From Bacteriovorax sp037444575 (lineage in GTDB: Bacteria; Bdellovibrionota; Bacteriovoracia; Bacteriovoracales; Bacteriovoracaceae): a stretch of 64,000 bases of DNA. Both the position numbers and the translations under genes were made by a program. Positions within the stretch are counted from its first letter, which is position 1. Each line of letters starts with the position of its first letter. The notes beneath the pieces are model-generated. The model was given only the letters and a program-made list of their open reading frames with translations. It was not told the DNA's origin and did no database searches. Positions 8,042-15,045 of the stretch are shown in pieces. The DNA lies in NCBI GenBank assembly GCA_037444575.1, contig JBBIME010000016.1:1-64000 (forward strand). The letters run 5' to 3'.

Positions 8042-9614
8042 TTTCATCCACCTCGATAATACCAGTAATAGTTTTGAAATTACTTTGATTACTTTTAGAT
8101 TTAAATAATTCTCCAAGGATGGGGATTGCATTTAAAAAAGGCATTTGATCTGTCGTTTTACCTTCTGTTTTTAAGGAGATTTGAAAAATCTTTTTTGCTG
8201 ATTGAAGAGAGATGATGACGGATGATTTTTCTTTATTTCCACTAATCGTCTGTACTCCAGTTGTATCAGTGGCCGGTTGAGTTAGCTCTGTTTCATAATT
8301 AATTTTTATTTTATCTCCGTAATTTTCCAGCTCGATTTTTATTTTAAGACCGGCAAATTTCCAGTCAGTGCTTTGAGCATTGTTAATATTGATATTTTTA
8401 AACGGAATATCAGCCCCGAGTTGGACTTCAGCTGGAGTAAGAGGGCGAATGAGTGTTTGAGGTTCGGCCAATGTGCTAATCTTTACCTTTTTTTGTGTAA
8501 GTAAAACCTGATTTTTTTGTACAATTTTATCCAGCGGAATTGTGAAGAAGTCTCCAAGGCTTGCACTTATTTGCTCAAGACCAAGTCTTAATTCCTCACC
8601 ATCTAGTTGCTCTAATTGAATTAATTTCAACTTCAAATGGTAGTTCTTTTTTAATTGCTGATTATTTTTTTGAATTAGATTGATCTTAAATTTTTCAGAG
8701 AGGTGTTTTCTTAAAAATTCACTTGGAGATTCATTCTCCGGGTAGAAGCAATTTATTTCAGAGAATTCGGACTCACATTTAATAGAATCTTTGTAGTCAT
8801 TGAAAAATGCTGAATAAACACTGGCAAAGATTTTATTTTTAAGTTCTGTAGCGATCACGACCTCGTCCATTATGGAGTCAGGATTTAGTTTCAGAAGTTT
8901 TTTATAGTCTAGGTATTGATTCATGGTCTGGAGAGTTCCTGAAATTCTGATGTGCGGTATGAGAATCTGGGGGGAGAGTCCTAGGTTTGCCGTCAATTCT
9001 GAAAGATGCAGGAACTTTGCTTCTTGGATCTTGGAGATGACAGACACCTGGAATGATTCACTGGTTTTGTCATTATTCCATACCAGAATTTCAGAATGGC
9101 CGATTTGGGCACCTCTGATGAGAAGTTTTTTGGTTTTCTCATTAAATTGATATTTAAGGACCTCCCGGTTTCCGACGTTAAATTTTTCCAACTTTTTTAG
9201 AGTGATTTCAGTAGACTGACCTCTTGCGAGAACGATGTCTTGGGAGATTACCTCTGCGTGAAGGGTGCAAGGGGCGTTTATTGTGCAAATGCCCAAAAAT
9301 ATTCCTTTGACACATAGGCTTTTGATAGGTAAAAAATAGGGCTTAAAGTTTAAATATAGCGATTTGTTGGATCTATATCTGAAGAGGAGTTGTCGAATGG
9401 TTTCAAGAACATGTGTTACGGAAAACAGAAGATTAAGAAAGAAAAAAAATATGGGAGCTAAAAGAAAAGCTGAGATGAAAAATAAGGGAACAACTCCTAA
9501 ATTTGCAATCCACGCTACTACAGCAGCAGCTCCTGCTAAAAAATAATTTTTAAAGAAATTGTTTATAAGAAGGCCGCCAAGTTTTTGGCGGCTTTTTATT
9601 TTTAATCCTTTCAT
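8031..9614 (-). CDS. CpaC/RcpA-type Tad secretin with a disrupted-looking N-terminus
   Basis: Outer-membrane secretin of the Flp pilus system. From about residue 121 it follows CpaC: the N-terminal pilus domain (VLARGQSTEITL, then FNVGNREVLKY), a long middle region, and the secretin domain ending in AIPILGELFKS (near 505-515). The start at 9614 has a strong AGGAGG and overlaps the upstream stop (ATGA). Residues 9-98 encode three or so hydrophobic stretches not expected in a secretin, and a normal signal-peptide core (CVKGIFLGICTI, cleavage near LHA) only appears at about 100-120. The segment 9-98 is antisense to a complete small gene. Without it residues 1-8 would join straight to the signal core. 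Similarity to secretins is moderate and from motifs only. Confidence 0.75.
   Translation of the reverse strand: MKGLKIKSRQKLGGLLINNFFKNYFLAGAAAVVAWIANLGVVPLFFISAFLLAPIFFFFLNLLFSVTHVLETIRQLLFRYRSNKSLYLNFKPYFLPIKSLCVKGIFLGICTINAPCTLHAEVISQDIVLARGQSTEITLKKLEKFNVGNREVLKYQFNEKTKKLLIRGAQIGHSEILVWNNDKTSESFQVSVISKIQEAKFLHLSELTANLGLSPQILIPHIRISGTLQTMNQYLDYKKLLKLNPDSIMDEVVIATELKNKIFASVYSAFFNDYKDSIKCESEFSEINCFYPENESPSEFLRKHLSEKFKINLIQKNNQQLKKNYHLKLKLIQLEQLDGEELRLGLEQISASLGDFFTIPLDKIVQKNQVLLTQKKVKISTLAEPQTLIRPLTPAEVQLGADIPFKNININNAQSTDWKFAGLKIKIELENYGDKIKINYETELTQPATDTTGVQTISGNKEKSSVIISLQSAKKIFQISLKTEGKTTDQMPFLNAIPILGELFKSKSNQSNFKTITGIIEVDENDE
9307..9335 (+). promoter_or_regulatory. Promoter candidate for the small antisense gene
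   Basis: A perfect -35 TTGACA at 9307-9312 is followed after 17 bp by TAAAAA at 9330-9335. It reads toward the small basic-protein gene at 9397 and lies inside the secretin coding region on the opposite strand. The -10 is only a partial match. Confidence 0.45.
9397..9546 (+). CDS. Small basic protein, antisense within the secretin gene
   Basis: A 49-residue, very basic protein: an Arg/Lys-rich first half (ENRRLRKKKNMGAKRKAEMK), the phrase NKGTTPKF in the middle, and an Ala/Pro/Lys tail. The longer frame starts at 9364, but the ATG at 9397 has AGGAG seven bases upstream. A TTGACA promoter candidate lies 90 bp upstream and a classical terminator starts 27 bp after the stop. Such a full set of signals is unlikely for a chance shadow frame. 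The charge suggests RNA or DNA binding, possibly a ribosome-associated protein; I do not recognise the family with certainty. It lies entirely within, and opposite to, the first codons of the Tad secretin gene. Confidence 0.7.
   Translation: MVSRTCVTENRRLRKKKNMGAKRKAEMKNKGTTPKFAIHATTAAAPAKK
9573..9597 (+). terminator. Rho-independent terminator of the small basic gene
   Basis: Perfect 8-bp stem GCCGCCAA/TTGGCGGC with loop GTTT, followed by TTTTTATTTTT. The T-run lies only on the plus strand, so it ends the small gene at 9397-9546 and not the Tad operon, through whose secretin codons 5-14 it passes. Confidence 0.88.
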
Positions 9615-9940
9615 TTTGAATCCTCCTGAGCATTGTCCTGATTTAAAAAAACTCCTAAAGAATTCTCGACGACATATTGATTCATCTTTTTTATTTGTAA
9701 ATCTCCACTTTTAAGAAGGCAGAGATGAATAATGGCCTCCGTGCTTTTCTCGCAAGCTTCATTGATATTTTTTAGAGTGATGAGTTCTCTTGGAATATGA
9801 AATTTTTTTAGAAGAATTGATTTGAGCAAAATTCCTTCTTCTAGGCTTGCCTGATTTTCTATTAAGACTACTTCTCGTGCCTGAACAGAACTGCTCATTA
9901 GAATTAAAGAGAGAAGGGTGTACTTACAGACTAACTTCAT
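9611..9940 (-). CDS. Small exported protein of the Tad operon
   Basis: A 109-residue protein with a clear signal peptide (MKLVCKYTLLSLILMSSSVQA, cleaved before REVV). The mature part is about 88 residues with a Leu-rich helix and two cysteines about eleven residues apart (ACEKSTEAIIHLC), which could form a disulfide. No family is recognised. It overlaps the upstream gene by 17 bp and the secretin start by 4 bp. Position between pilin and secretin genes suggests a periplasmic assembly factor or minor subunit, but that is inference. Confidence 0.6.
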   Translation of the reverse strand: MKLVCKYTLLSLILMSSSVQAREVVLIENQASLEEGILLKSILLKKFHIPRELITLKNINEACEKSTEAIIHLCLLKSGDLQIKKMNQYVVENSLGVFLNQDNAQEDSK

Positions 9941-10421
9941 ACTTAGAAACTCGCTTGTTTAATGGTTTAGTTTCCTTCTTTGGAATCTTTATTTCCGGCA
10001 TTGCTATCATTAGTTCACCTTCGTCAGCGCTAAGTTTTATAATTTCATCCTCAGGTATTTCAATTTTGAAATGTGGAGCAGATCCAAGCTCTTTGGATGA
10101 CGTTGAGGTAACTTCATCGTGAAGATAGGCCTTTTGAATGATAATCTTTTTAGATTTATTCATAAGGGTTACTGGCGTTTCCGTAGCCTCGCTATCAAAG
10201 TCGGCCAAAACAGTTAGGGGAGCGACAACCATTTTAAAGTGAGGATGGAGGAGATGAGATGAAGTCGTAGGATGAGCGTTCTCTACAGCTTCATGCCCAA
10301 ATGAAAGGCATAAAACTGCAACTAACAAATTGGTTGAAGCAATGGCCACTATAAATTTTAGTTTTTCTTTTTTCTTTGAATTGTCCTGCTTTTTAATTTC
10401 ATCGAATATTGTTCCATTCAT
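9924..10421 (-). CDS. Single-span membrane protein of the Tad operon
   Basis: 165 residues from the ATG at 10421, which has AGGAG seven bases upstream; a TTG six bases earlier is less likely. A charged N-terminus (~20 residues, KKQDNSKKKEKLK) precedes one membrane helix (FIVAIASTNLLVAVLCLSFG), then about 120 periplasmic residues with His- and Pro-rich parts and an acidic patch. The topology and place in the operon resemble CpaB/RcpC, the periplasmic protein with SAF and CpaB domains, but it is shorter and I see no SAF motif. Function is open. Confidence 0.6.
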   Translation of the reverse strand: MNGTIFDEIKKQDNSKKKEKLKFIVAIASTNLLVAVLCLSFGHEAVENAHPTTSSHLLHPHFKMVVAPLTVLADFDSEATETPVTLMNKSKKIIIQKAYLHDEVTSTSSKELGSAPHFKIEIPEDEIIKLSADEGELMIAMPEIKIPKKETKPLNKRVSKYEVSL

Positions 10422-10674
10422 TAGCAAACTCCTCTTGAAGTTTTAGATGTCGGTTGAAGTAAATTTTGTGGATCTGAAAAAATCCTCCCAAAATTCCAGT
10501 TATGACGAAGATCCAGAGAAGCATTTCAAGCTCGATAAACCCCTTATTTCCACTTCGCTGGTTTCTACTTTTGATGAAGGAGAAAATGCACCTTCCATTT
10601 GAAACTCTGTTTTTAAGCAAAATGATTTTTTGAGTCTGATTCCTTCTGGATTTTTGTAAAAGACGTTTACCCAT
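10399..10674 (-). CDS. Pilin-like protein with prepilin cleavage motif (start uncertain)
   Basis: The last 50 residues look like a type IV/Tad pseudopilin: basic leader ending in NKG, then FIELEMLLWIFVITGILGG, which puts Glu at +5 after the Gly/Phe cleavage site, and a hydrophobic helix. The only ATG that opens this frame is at 10674, giving a 42-residue leader, and all of that leader overlaps the preceding gene by 175 bp with no good ribosome site. No ATG, GTG or TTG lies close to the leader. Either the long leader is real, a rare start codon (for example ATT near 10596) is used, or ribosomes shift frame from the preceding gene. A minor pilin of the Flp system is the likely role. Confidence 0.5.
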   Translation of the reverse strand: MGKRLLQKSRRNQTQKIILLKNRVSNGRCIFSFIKSRNQRSGNKGFIELEMLLWIFVITGILGGFFQIHKIYFNRHLKLQEEFANEWNNIR

Positions 10675-11252
10675 TGGTTTTGCCTCACGATAGTTGTTTC
10701 GTCTAAGTTGGTTTCTAAAACCCCTGCGAGATCTATCTTGTAAGGGGTATTTTTAAGATAAGAAATTGTCTCAGGAACCTTGCAGAATTTATTTTTGGCC
10801 ATTTTTTTAAGGTAATTATAATGCCGAAGATTCCTGGCAATGGTGAGAGCTCTGAAAATGACTTCTCCTGAAACTCCGTCAACGACAGTATTTTTAGCGG
10901 CAAAGGCCGTACGAATAGACCAGTTAAAAAAGGACATCTCTTTAATGTATTTTTGAGTTTCAACATTTAAATAATGAAAGCAAAGATAGCTCTCCTTTCT
11001 ATAGAGAGCTTCTTTGTATTCGATCTTCATTTTGATTAGATAAAACATGAAGAGGGCAGTGAGGATTGTTGTAAGAATGGCCGCAGCCAAGGAAATATTC
11101 CCTTTTTCATTATTATGAACTTTCTGGGTTTTTGAGATGAACTGATTTTCTATTTTGGAGAGTGCCTTATCTGAAGTGATAAAAAGATCGGTCGTTTTCA
11201 CGACCGATACTAAAACGAGGGTTAAAGCGATCAGGTAGCTTAAAATCGTCAT
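10500..11252 (-). CDS. TadE/TadG-like membrane protein of the Tad operon
   Basis: 250 residues starting in an ATGA overlap with the Flp pilin gene. It has two hydrophobic helices: residues 1-19 and about 52-75, the second preceded by NNEKGNISLAAAILT, which resembles the TadE/TadG N-terminal segment. The remainder is soluble and presumably periplasmic, with five cysteines. A role as minor pilin or pilus-associated protein is inferred from this segment and from context. The final 58 codons overlap the next frame, and the C-terminal Ser-rich tail is the least certain part. Confidence 0.55.
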   Translation of the reverse strand: MTILSYLIALTLVLVSVVKTTDLFITSDKALSKIENQFISKTQKVHNNEKGNISLAAAILTTILTALFMFYLIKMKIEYKEALYRKESYLCFHYLNVETQKYIKEMSFFNWSIRTAFAAKNTVVDGVSGEVIFRALTIARNLRHYNYLKKMAKNKFCKVPETISYLKNTPYKIDLAGVLETNLDETTIVRQNQWVNVFYKNPEGIRLKKSFCLKTEFQMEGAFSPSSKVETSEVEIRGLSSLKCFSGSSS

Positions 11253-11434
11253 GACTGGACCTTGATGTTGTCTACGATCTCACTTTTCATATGTTCAACC
11301 CTTTTTTTAACGACATCTCCAAAGCCTTTAACAGCAGCAATGCAAACTATGCCTACCAGACTGGAAATGATGACGTACTCCATGACTCCTTGTCCTTTTT
11401 GATCTCTTAAGATCTTTGCTTTAAAAAATTTCAT
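11249..11434 (-). CDS. flp: Flp-type pilin
   Basis: 61-residue major pilin of a Tad/Flp pilus. The leader ends in QKGQG, followed by VMEYVIISSLVGIVCIAAVK, giving the classical Flp pattern of Glu-Tyr at the start of the hydrophobic helix, then a short charged tail. The prepilin peptidase would cut after a Gly of the leader. An upstream TTG at 11488 extends the frame, but the ATG at 11434 has AAGGGAG six bases before it. First gene of the Tad operon; the region 11435-11595 is shared with the divergent SPOR gene. Confidence 0.88.
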   Translation of the reverse strand: MKFFKAKILRDQKGQGVMEYVIISSLVGIVCIAAVKGFGDVVKKRVEHMKSEIVDNIKVQS

Positions 11435-11560
11435 ATTTGCTCCCTTGGGATGTTGCTTTTTCTTAGGGGATTGCAGGGTTTTTGCCAAAATGACGGGTTC
11501 TAAAAATGATTAGTTGAGAAAAATAAGTGGTTTTCTTATTGAACCGAGGTAAAAAGTTGA

Positions 11561-11589
11561 TTGCACGAATTTATCTTCAAGATTAAAAT
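11561..11589 (+). promoter_or_regulatory. Promoter of the SPOR gene, likely leaderless transcript
   Basis: TTGCAC (11561-11566), 17-bp spacer, TAAAAT (11584-11589). Six bases separate the -10 from the ATG at 11596, so a normal start site falls on the A of the start codon. No Shine-Dalgarno sequence is visible before this ATG, which fits a leaderless mRNA. Confidence 0.55.
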
Positions 11590-11595
11590 CTGGAT

Positions 11596-12234
11596 ATGGA
11601 CTCAAAAACAAAATTATATCTCTTTGCTAAAAAAGAAATGGCCCTTATTTTTATCTTCATGATCTTGATTGCGATCACCTCGTTTGTTCTGGGAGTGAAG
11701 ATAGGTAAAAACTACTCATTGGAAATGGCCGGGATTACTCCTGCTGACCAGAAGAAAGTGGTAGAGCTTTTATCAAAGAAAGAAGAGCAACTAGAAGACA
11801 TTAAGAAAAATGCTGAATCACATACCGTCGAAAGTAGTGATATCGAGCATAAACTCCAAGAAAAAATCTCGGCGGAGTTCGGTGATAGTGCTCATGCAAC
11901 AGCTCCTGCTGCACAAGCAGCGCCAGTGGCACATGGCTCAAATATGTCAGTAGAGCCAAAGCATGAAACAGGAGTCGCTAAAGACGCTTTAAGTGGGAAA
12001 TTCACAATCCAATTGGGAAGTCATAGAACATTGAAAGAAGCAGAAGATTTCGCAGAAGGCTTCAAAGCACGCGGATATGACCCAATCATTAACCAAATCG
12101 ATATCAAAGGAAAAGGTACATGGTATAGAGTAAGCCTTGGCGCTTTCTCGACAACTGATGAAGCAAAGTCATATATCAATCGTGAAAAAACTCTTTTCAT
12201 TGGACAAGATTATACGATAGTGAAAATGCCATGA
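11596..12234 (+). CDS. Membrane-anchored SPOR-domain protein
   Basis: 212 residues: a short cytoplasmic N-terminus, one membrane helix (ALIFIFMILIAITSFVLGV, about 16-34), a charged coiled-coil-like linker, an Ala/Pro-rich spacer near 100-115, and a C-terminal SPOR domain (about 134-210; KFTIQLGSHRTLKEAEDF and WYRVSLGAFSTTDEAKSY). SPOR domains bind denuded glycan strands of septal peptidoglycan, so a role in division or envelope remodelling is likely. The stop overlaps the next start by 4 bp. Confidence 0.85.
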   Translation: MDSKTKLYLFAKKEMALIFIFMILIAITSFVLGVKIGKNYSLEMAGITPADQKKVVELLSKKEEQLEDIKKNAESHTVESSDIEHKLQEKISAEFGDSAHATAPAAQAAPVAHGSNMSVEPKHETGVAKDALSGKFTIQLGSHRTLKEAEDFAEGFKARGYDPIINQIDIKGKGTWYRVSLGAFSTTDEAKSYINREKTLFIGQDYTIVKMP

Positions 12235-13316
12235 GCCGAATGACAAATCTTTTTAATCTTTACGCACTTGTTATGGCCGGCGGAAAAGGAACTCGCTTTT
12301 GGCCTGAATCTACTGAAAAAAAACCTAAGCAATACTTAAATCTCATCAGTTCAAAAACACTCCTGGAAGAAACCCTGGATCGCTTTGATCCGCTTATTGA
12401 AAAAGATAAGCGATTTGTCGTTACGGTAAAAGATCAAGAAACACTCTGTAAGCAGAGTTCAGAGGGAAAAATTGCAAAAGAGGGAATGATTTTTGAACCC
12501 TCGGGAAGAAATACTGGACCTTGTATTCTGATGTCTATCGCTACTTTATTAAGTAGAGGAGTGAGTGAGAATGATGTTTTGGCCATTGTTCCTTCCGATC
12601 ACGTGATCTTAAATCATAAAGGCTTTCAAGATACCTTGAAGAAGGCAGCTTTTTTTTCATATCAAAAACAAAATATTGTGACGATCGGAATAACTCCCAA
12701 TTTTCCTCATACCGGATTTGGCTATATAGAAAAAGGTGAAATGGTTGAAGGAGAAGCTTTTAATGTTTCTCGCTTTAAAGAAAAACCTCATTTCGAATTG
12801 GCAAAAGAATATGTTTCAAGTGGAAAGTATCTATGGAATGCCGGAATGTTCGTTGCACCACTTGGAGTTCTTTTAGAAGAATTTGAAACTCATGCTCCCA
12901 AAATGTATGTCCATTTTGAAGAGTTAAAAAAAGCAGTTAATGATCCCGCGAAATTAAAAGAAGTTTACGAAAAAATTCCATCAGACTCAATTGACTATGC
13001 CATTATGGAAAAATCAAAGAGAGTATCTGTTGTTCCTGCGACTTTTGATTGGAATGACATGGGGTCATGGGATGCTCTTTCATCAGTCATTGATGAAACT
13101 CATGGCAATACAGTTGTTAAATCAGATGGGACATTCTTTTTAAACTCTGCTGACAACGTAGTCTTTGCACCGAATCGATTTGTTTCACTTATCAATATGG
13201 ACAAACACATTGTCGTAGCTAATGATAAAGTTGTTTTGGTTGCTCCTGTAAAGGATGCTCAAGAAATTAAAAAAGTTGTAGAGCATTTAAAGACAACAAG
13301 ACCTGAACTTATTTAA
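12231..13316 (+). CDS. manC: Mannose-1-phosphate guanylyltransferase
   Basis: 361 residues. Makes GDP-mannose from mannose-1-phosphate and GTP for surface polysaccharide. Nucleotidyltransferase signature VMAGGKGTRFWPES with KPKQ shortly after, then PSDHVI, GFGYIEKG, FKEKP, WNAGMF and YAIMEKS, all typical of the GMP family. It has only the transferase domain and a short C-terminal part, without the phosphomannose isomerase domain of bifunctional ManC. Its ATG overlaps the SPOR stop (ATGA); a second ATG three codons later is possible. The stop is 3 bp from that of the convergent gene. Confidence 0.9.
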   Translation: MSRMTNLFNLYALVMAGGKGTRFWPESTEKKPKQYLNLISSKTLLEETLDRFDPLIEKDKRFVVTVKDQETLCKQSSEGKIAKEGMIFEPSGRNTGPCILMSIATLLSRGVSENDVLAIVPSDHVILNHKGFQDTLKKAAFFSYQKQNIVTIGITPNFPHTGFGYIEKGEMVEGEAFNVSRFKEKPHFELAKEYVSSGKYLWNAGMFVAPLGVLLEEFETHAPKMYVHFEELKKAVNDPAKLKEVYEKIPSDSIDYAIMEKSKRVSVVPATFDWNDMGSWDALSSVIDETHGNTVVKSDGTFFLNSADNVVFAPNRFVSLINMDKHIVVANDKVVLVAPVKDAQEIKKVVEHLKTTRPELI

Positions 13317-13319
13317 TTC

Positions 13320-14756
13320 TTAGTAGAAAATACCAAAAATTCCATAACCCAGTTTCTCACCCGTTTGAGTGTTTGAAGTTACTCCTGCTGGAGATCTATA
13401 AACAACAGATTGATCTTCAAAAAATCCATAAGAAGATAATCCACCAGTAAATTCTCTCACGCTATTTGTTCCCGCGTCTCCAAAGGCCAGCTCTTCCTGG
13501 AAAAATTCAAAGTCAGAGAGAGTGACATTGGTCGTTGAGCATGAATAAATAGGGGACACAAAGTTAGTGTTTTCGATATAGGTTGTTATAAAATTTGAAC
13601 CATAATCCAATTGGGGAATTTGATAGGGAATTTGAATTTGTACGCTTGGACTATCAAGACTGACATCTAAAAGAGAAAGAATGACGGATGGAGATGGCAG
13701 AGGAAGCCCAACATAGTTTGTAACAATCTGATCGCAAGTTAAATTTTCTGCAAGAGGACTTGGATCATGGGTTTTCAAATTGATTTGCCCTATACCATAT
13801 CCTGTTTTACCAAAATCAGTACTCGTTACAAAACTACTTCCAGGCGTGAGTTCTGTTGTTTGATAAAAGATTTTTGGATGGCTTACTTGTAAATTGGGCA
13901 GAGTTGAATTGATCGTATAACTATTTTGATAGGCCGTTGTTGTCCCGGCAGTCGTAGATGTTCCGTAGTAACTTAGACAATAGTTTCCATTTGTAGCTCC
14001 AACGACAATTTGGGTTGAGTAGGTCGTTGCACTTACTTTTGGATCGCAACATCCATTTCCTGTATCAAGACCGATACAATATTTAATTGTCGAGTTGACT
14101 GTACAGTTCAATGTAACACCAATTGGATTACTAAATGATCCACCAGTGATATTTGCTGAACAAGTATTGCTTTGAGCGCTTGTTGATGTTGATGTAGATT
14201 GTGTCGGTAATGAATTTGTTGTTATGGATGTAATCTTATTTGGATTTGAAGGAATTGGAGCAAGAGGAGTGTCAATCTTTTTTGAAATAGCATTATTTAT
14301 AAACGTGTCTGGAACAATTGGTGTATTAGAAGAGCTTGCCGTCTTTGGAGCTTGGCCAGGGTTTGATAGTGAAGTCGGTGCCGAATAGCTTGGAGCGAAG
14401 TTGCGAGCTTGATAGTTGGAAACAACGGAACGATATCCACCACTACTTCCTACGCCCACAGTTCCTACGTTAGCAGGGGATTCTGGGACTTGAGCAAAAT
14501 TTGATTGATTGAGATCTTCTCTTTTTACCTCAGCTTTAAAAACTTCGGCTTCCTTTATAGGTGCAGCTGACTTTGAAAAAATTGAGGAAGGTCTTCTATT
14601 TTGTTGTGATTGTTTTAATCTTGGTTTGGTTTCGGCAATAGTTGAGTTTTCTTCAGCTACTTCTACAGGTTCCGGCGATTTGAATTTGAGATTAATTAAA
14701 AAATTAACCAACATGATAGTCGTTAATAAGGAGCCCAGTACTTTTACTTTAAACAT
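13320..14756 (-). CDS. Large exported Ser/Thr-rich surface protein
   Basis: 478 residues. An N-terminal hydrophobic segment (LGSLLTTIMLVNFLINL, about 7-23) acts as signal or anchor. A low-complexity Ser/Pro/Thr/Asn region follows to about 195. A middle domain, GGSFSNPIGVTLNC followed by IKYC and a Tyr-rich stretch (about 207-280), looks like the chitobiase/hexosaminidase C-terminal (CHB_HEX_C) fold often found as a repeat in surface proteins. The C-terminal 200 residues are unrecognised and end in Gly/Tyr/Phe-rich sequence. Cysteines cluster in the middle domain. Function is unknown; adhesion or surface coat is a guess. Confidence 0.6.
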   Translation of the reverse strand: MFKVKVLGSLLTTIMLVNFLINLKFKSPEPVEVAEENSTIAETKPRLKQSQQNRRPSSIFSKSAAPIKEAEVFKAEVKREDLNQSNFAQVPESPANVGTVGVGSSGGYRSVVSNYQARNFAPSYSAPTSLSNPGQAPKTASSSNTPIVPDTFINNAISKKIDTPLAPIPSNPNKITSITTNSLPTQSTSTSTSAQSNTCSANITGGSFSNPIGVTLNCTVNSTIKYCIGLDTGNGCCDPKVSATTYSTQIVVGATNGNYCLSYYGTSTTAGTTTAYQNSYTINSTLPNLQVSHPKIFYQTTELTPGSSFVTSTDFGKTGYGIGQINLKTHDPSPLAENLTCDQIVTNYVGLPLPSPSVILSLLDVSLDSPSVQIQIPYQIPQLDYGSNFITTYIENTNFVSPIYSCSTTNVTLSDFEFFQEELAFGDAGTNSVREFTGGLSSYGFFEDQSVVYRSPAGVTSNTQTGEKLGYGIFGIFY

Positions 14757-15045
14757 AATAAAACTCTTGTTTAAATGACTCTTGTGTTTATCTTAAACTT
14801 AGAATCCCATGTGTTCTTGTCGGCCAATAAGTTCCAAAGCTTGAGTTTTTTGATCAAATAAAAAAAGAGTGAATAGTGGGTCTAAAAGTTGGCGATACTT
14901 CATGTGAAAAGTTCAAATTTGATTTGTGGAGATTTCCTATAAGTTCTCAAGATCGCTCTGGTTGACTATTCTACTTGGGGATTTTCCTTCATTTAGGTCA
15001 TTTATAAATTAAAATAAAAGGCGAGATAAACCGAGAAGTTACCGT

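Noticed and set aside
9847..10122. Plus-strand frame opposite the Tad operon
   Set aside because: No ribosome site or terminator, and the opposite frames have signal peptide and membrane features.
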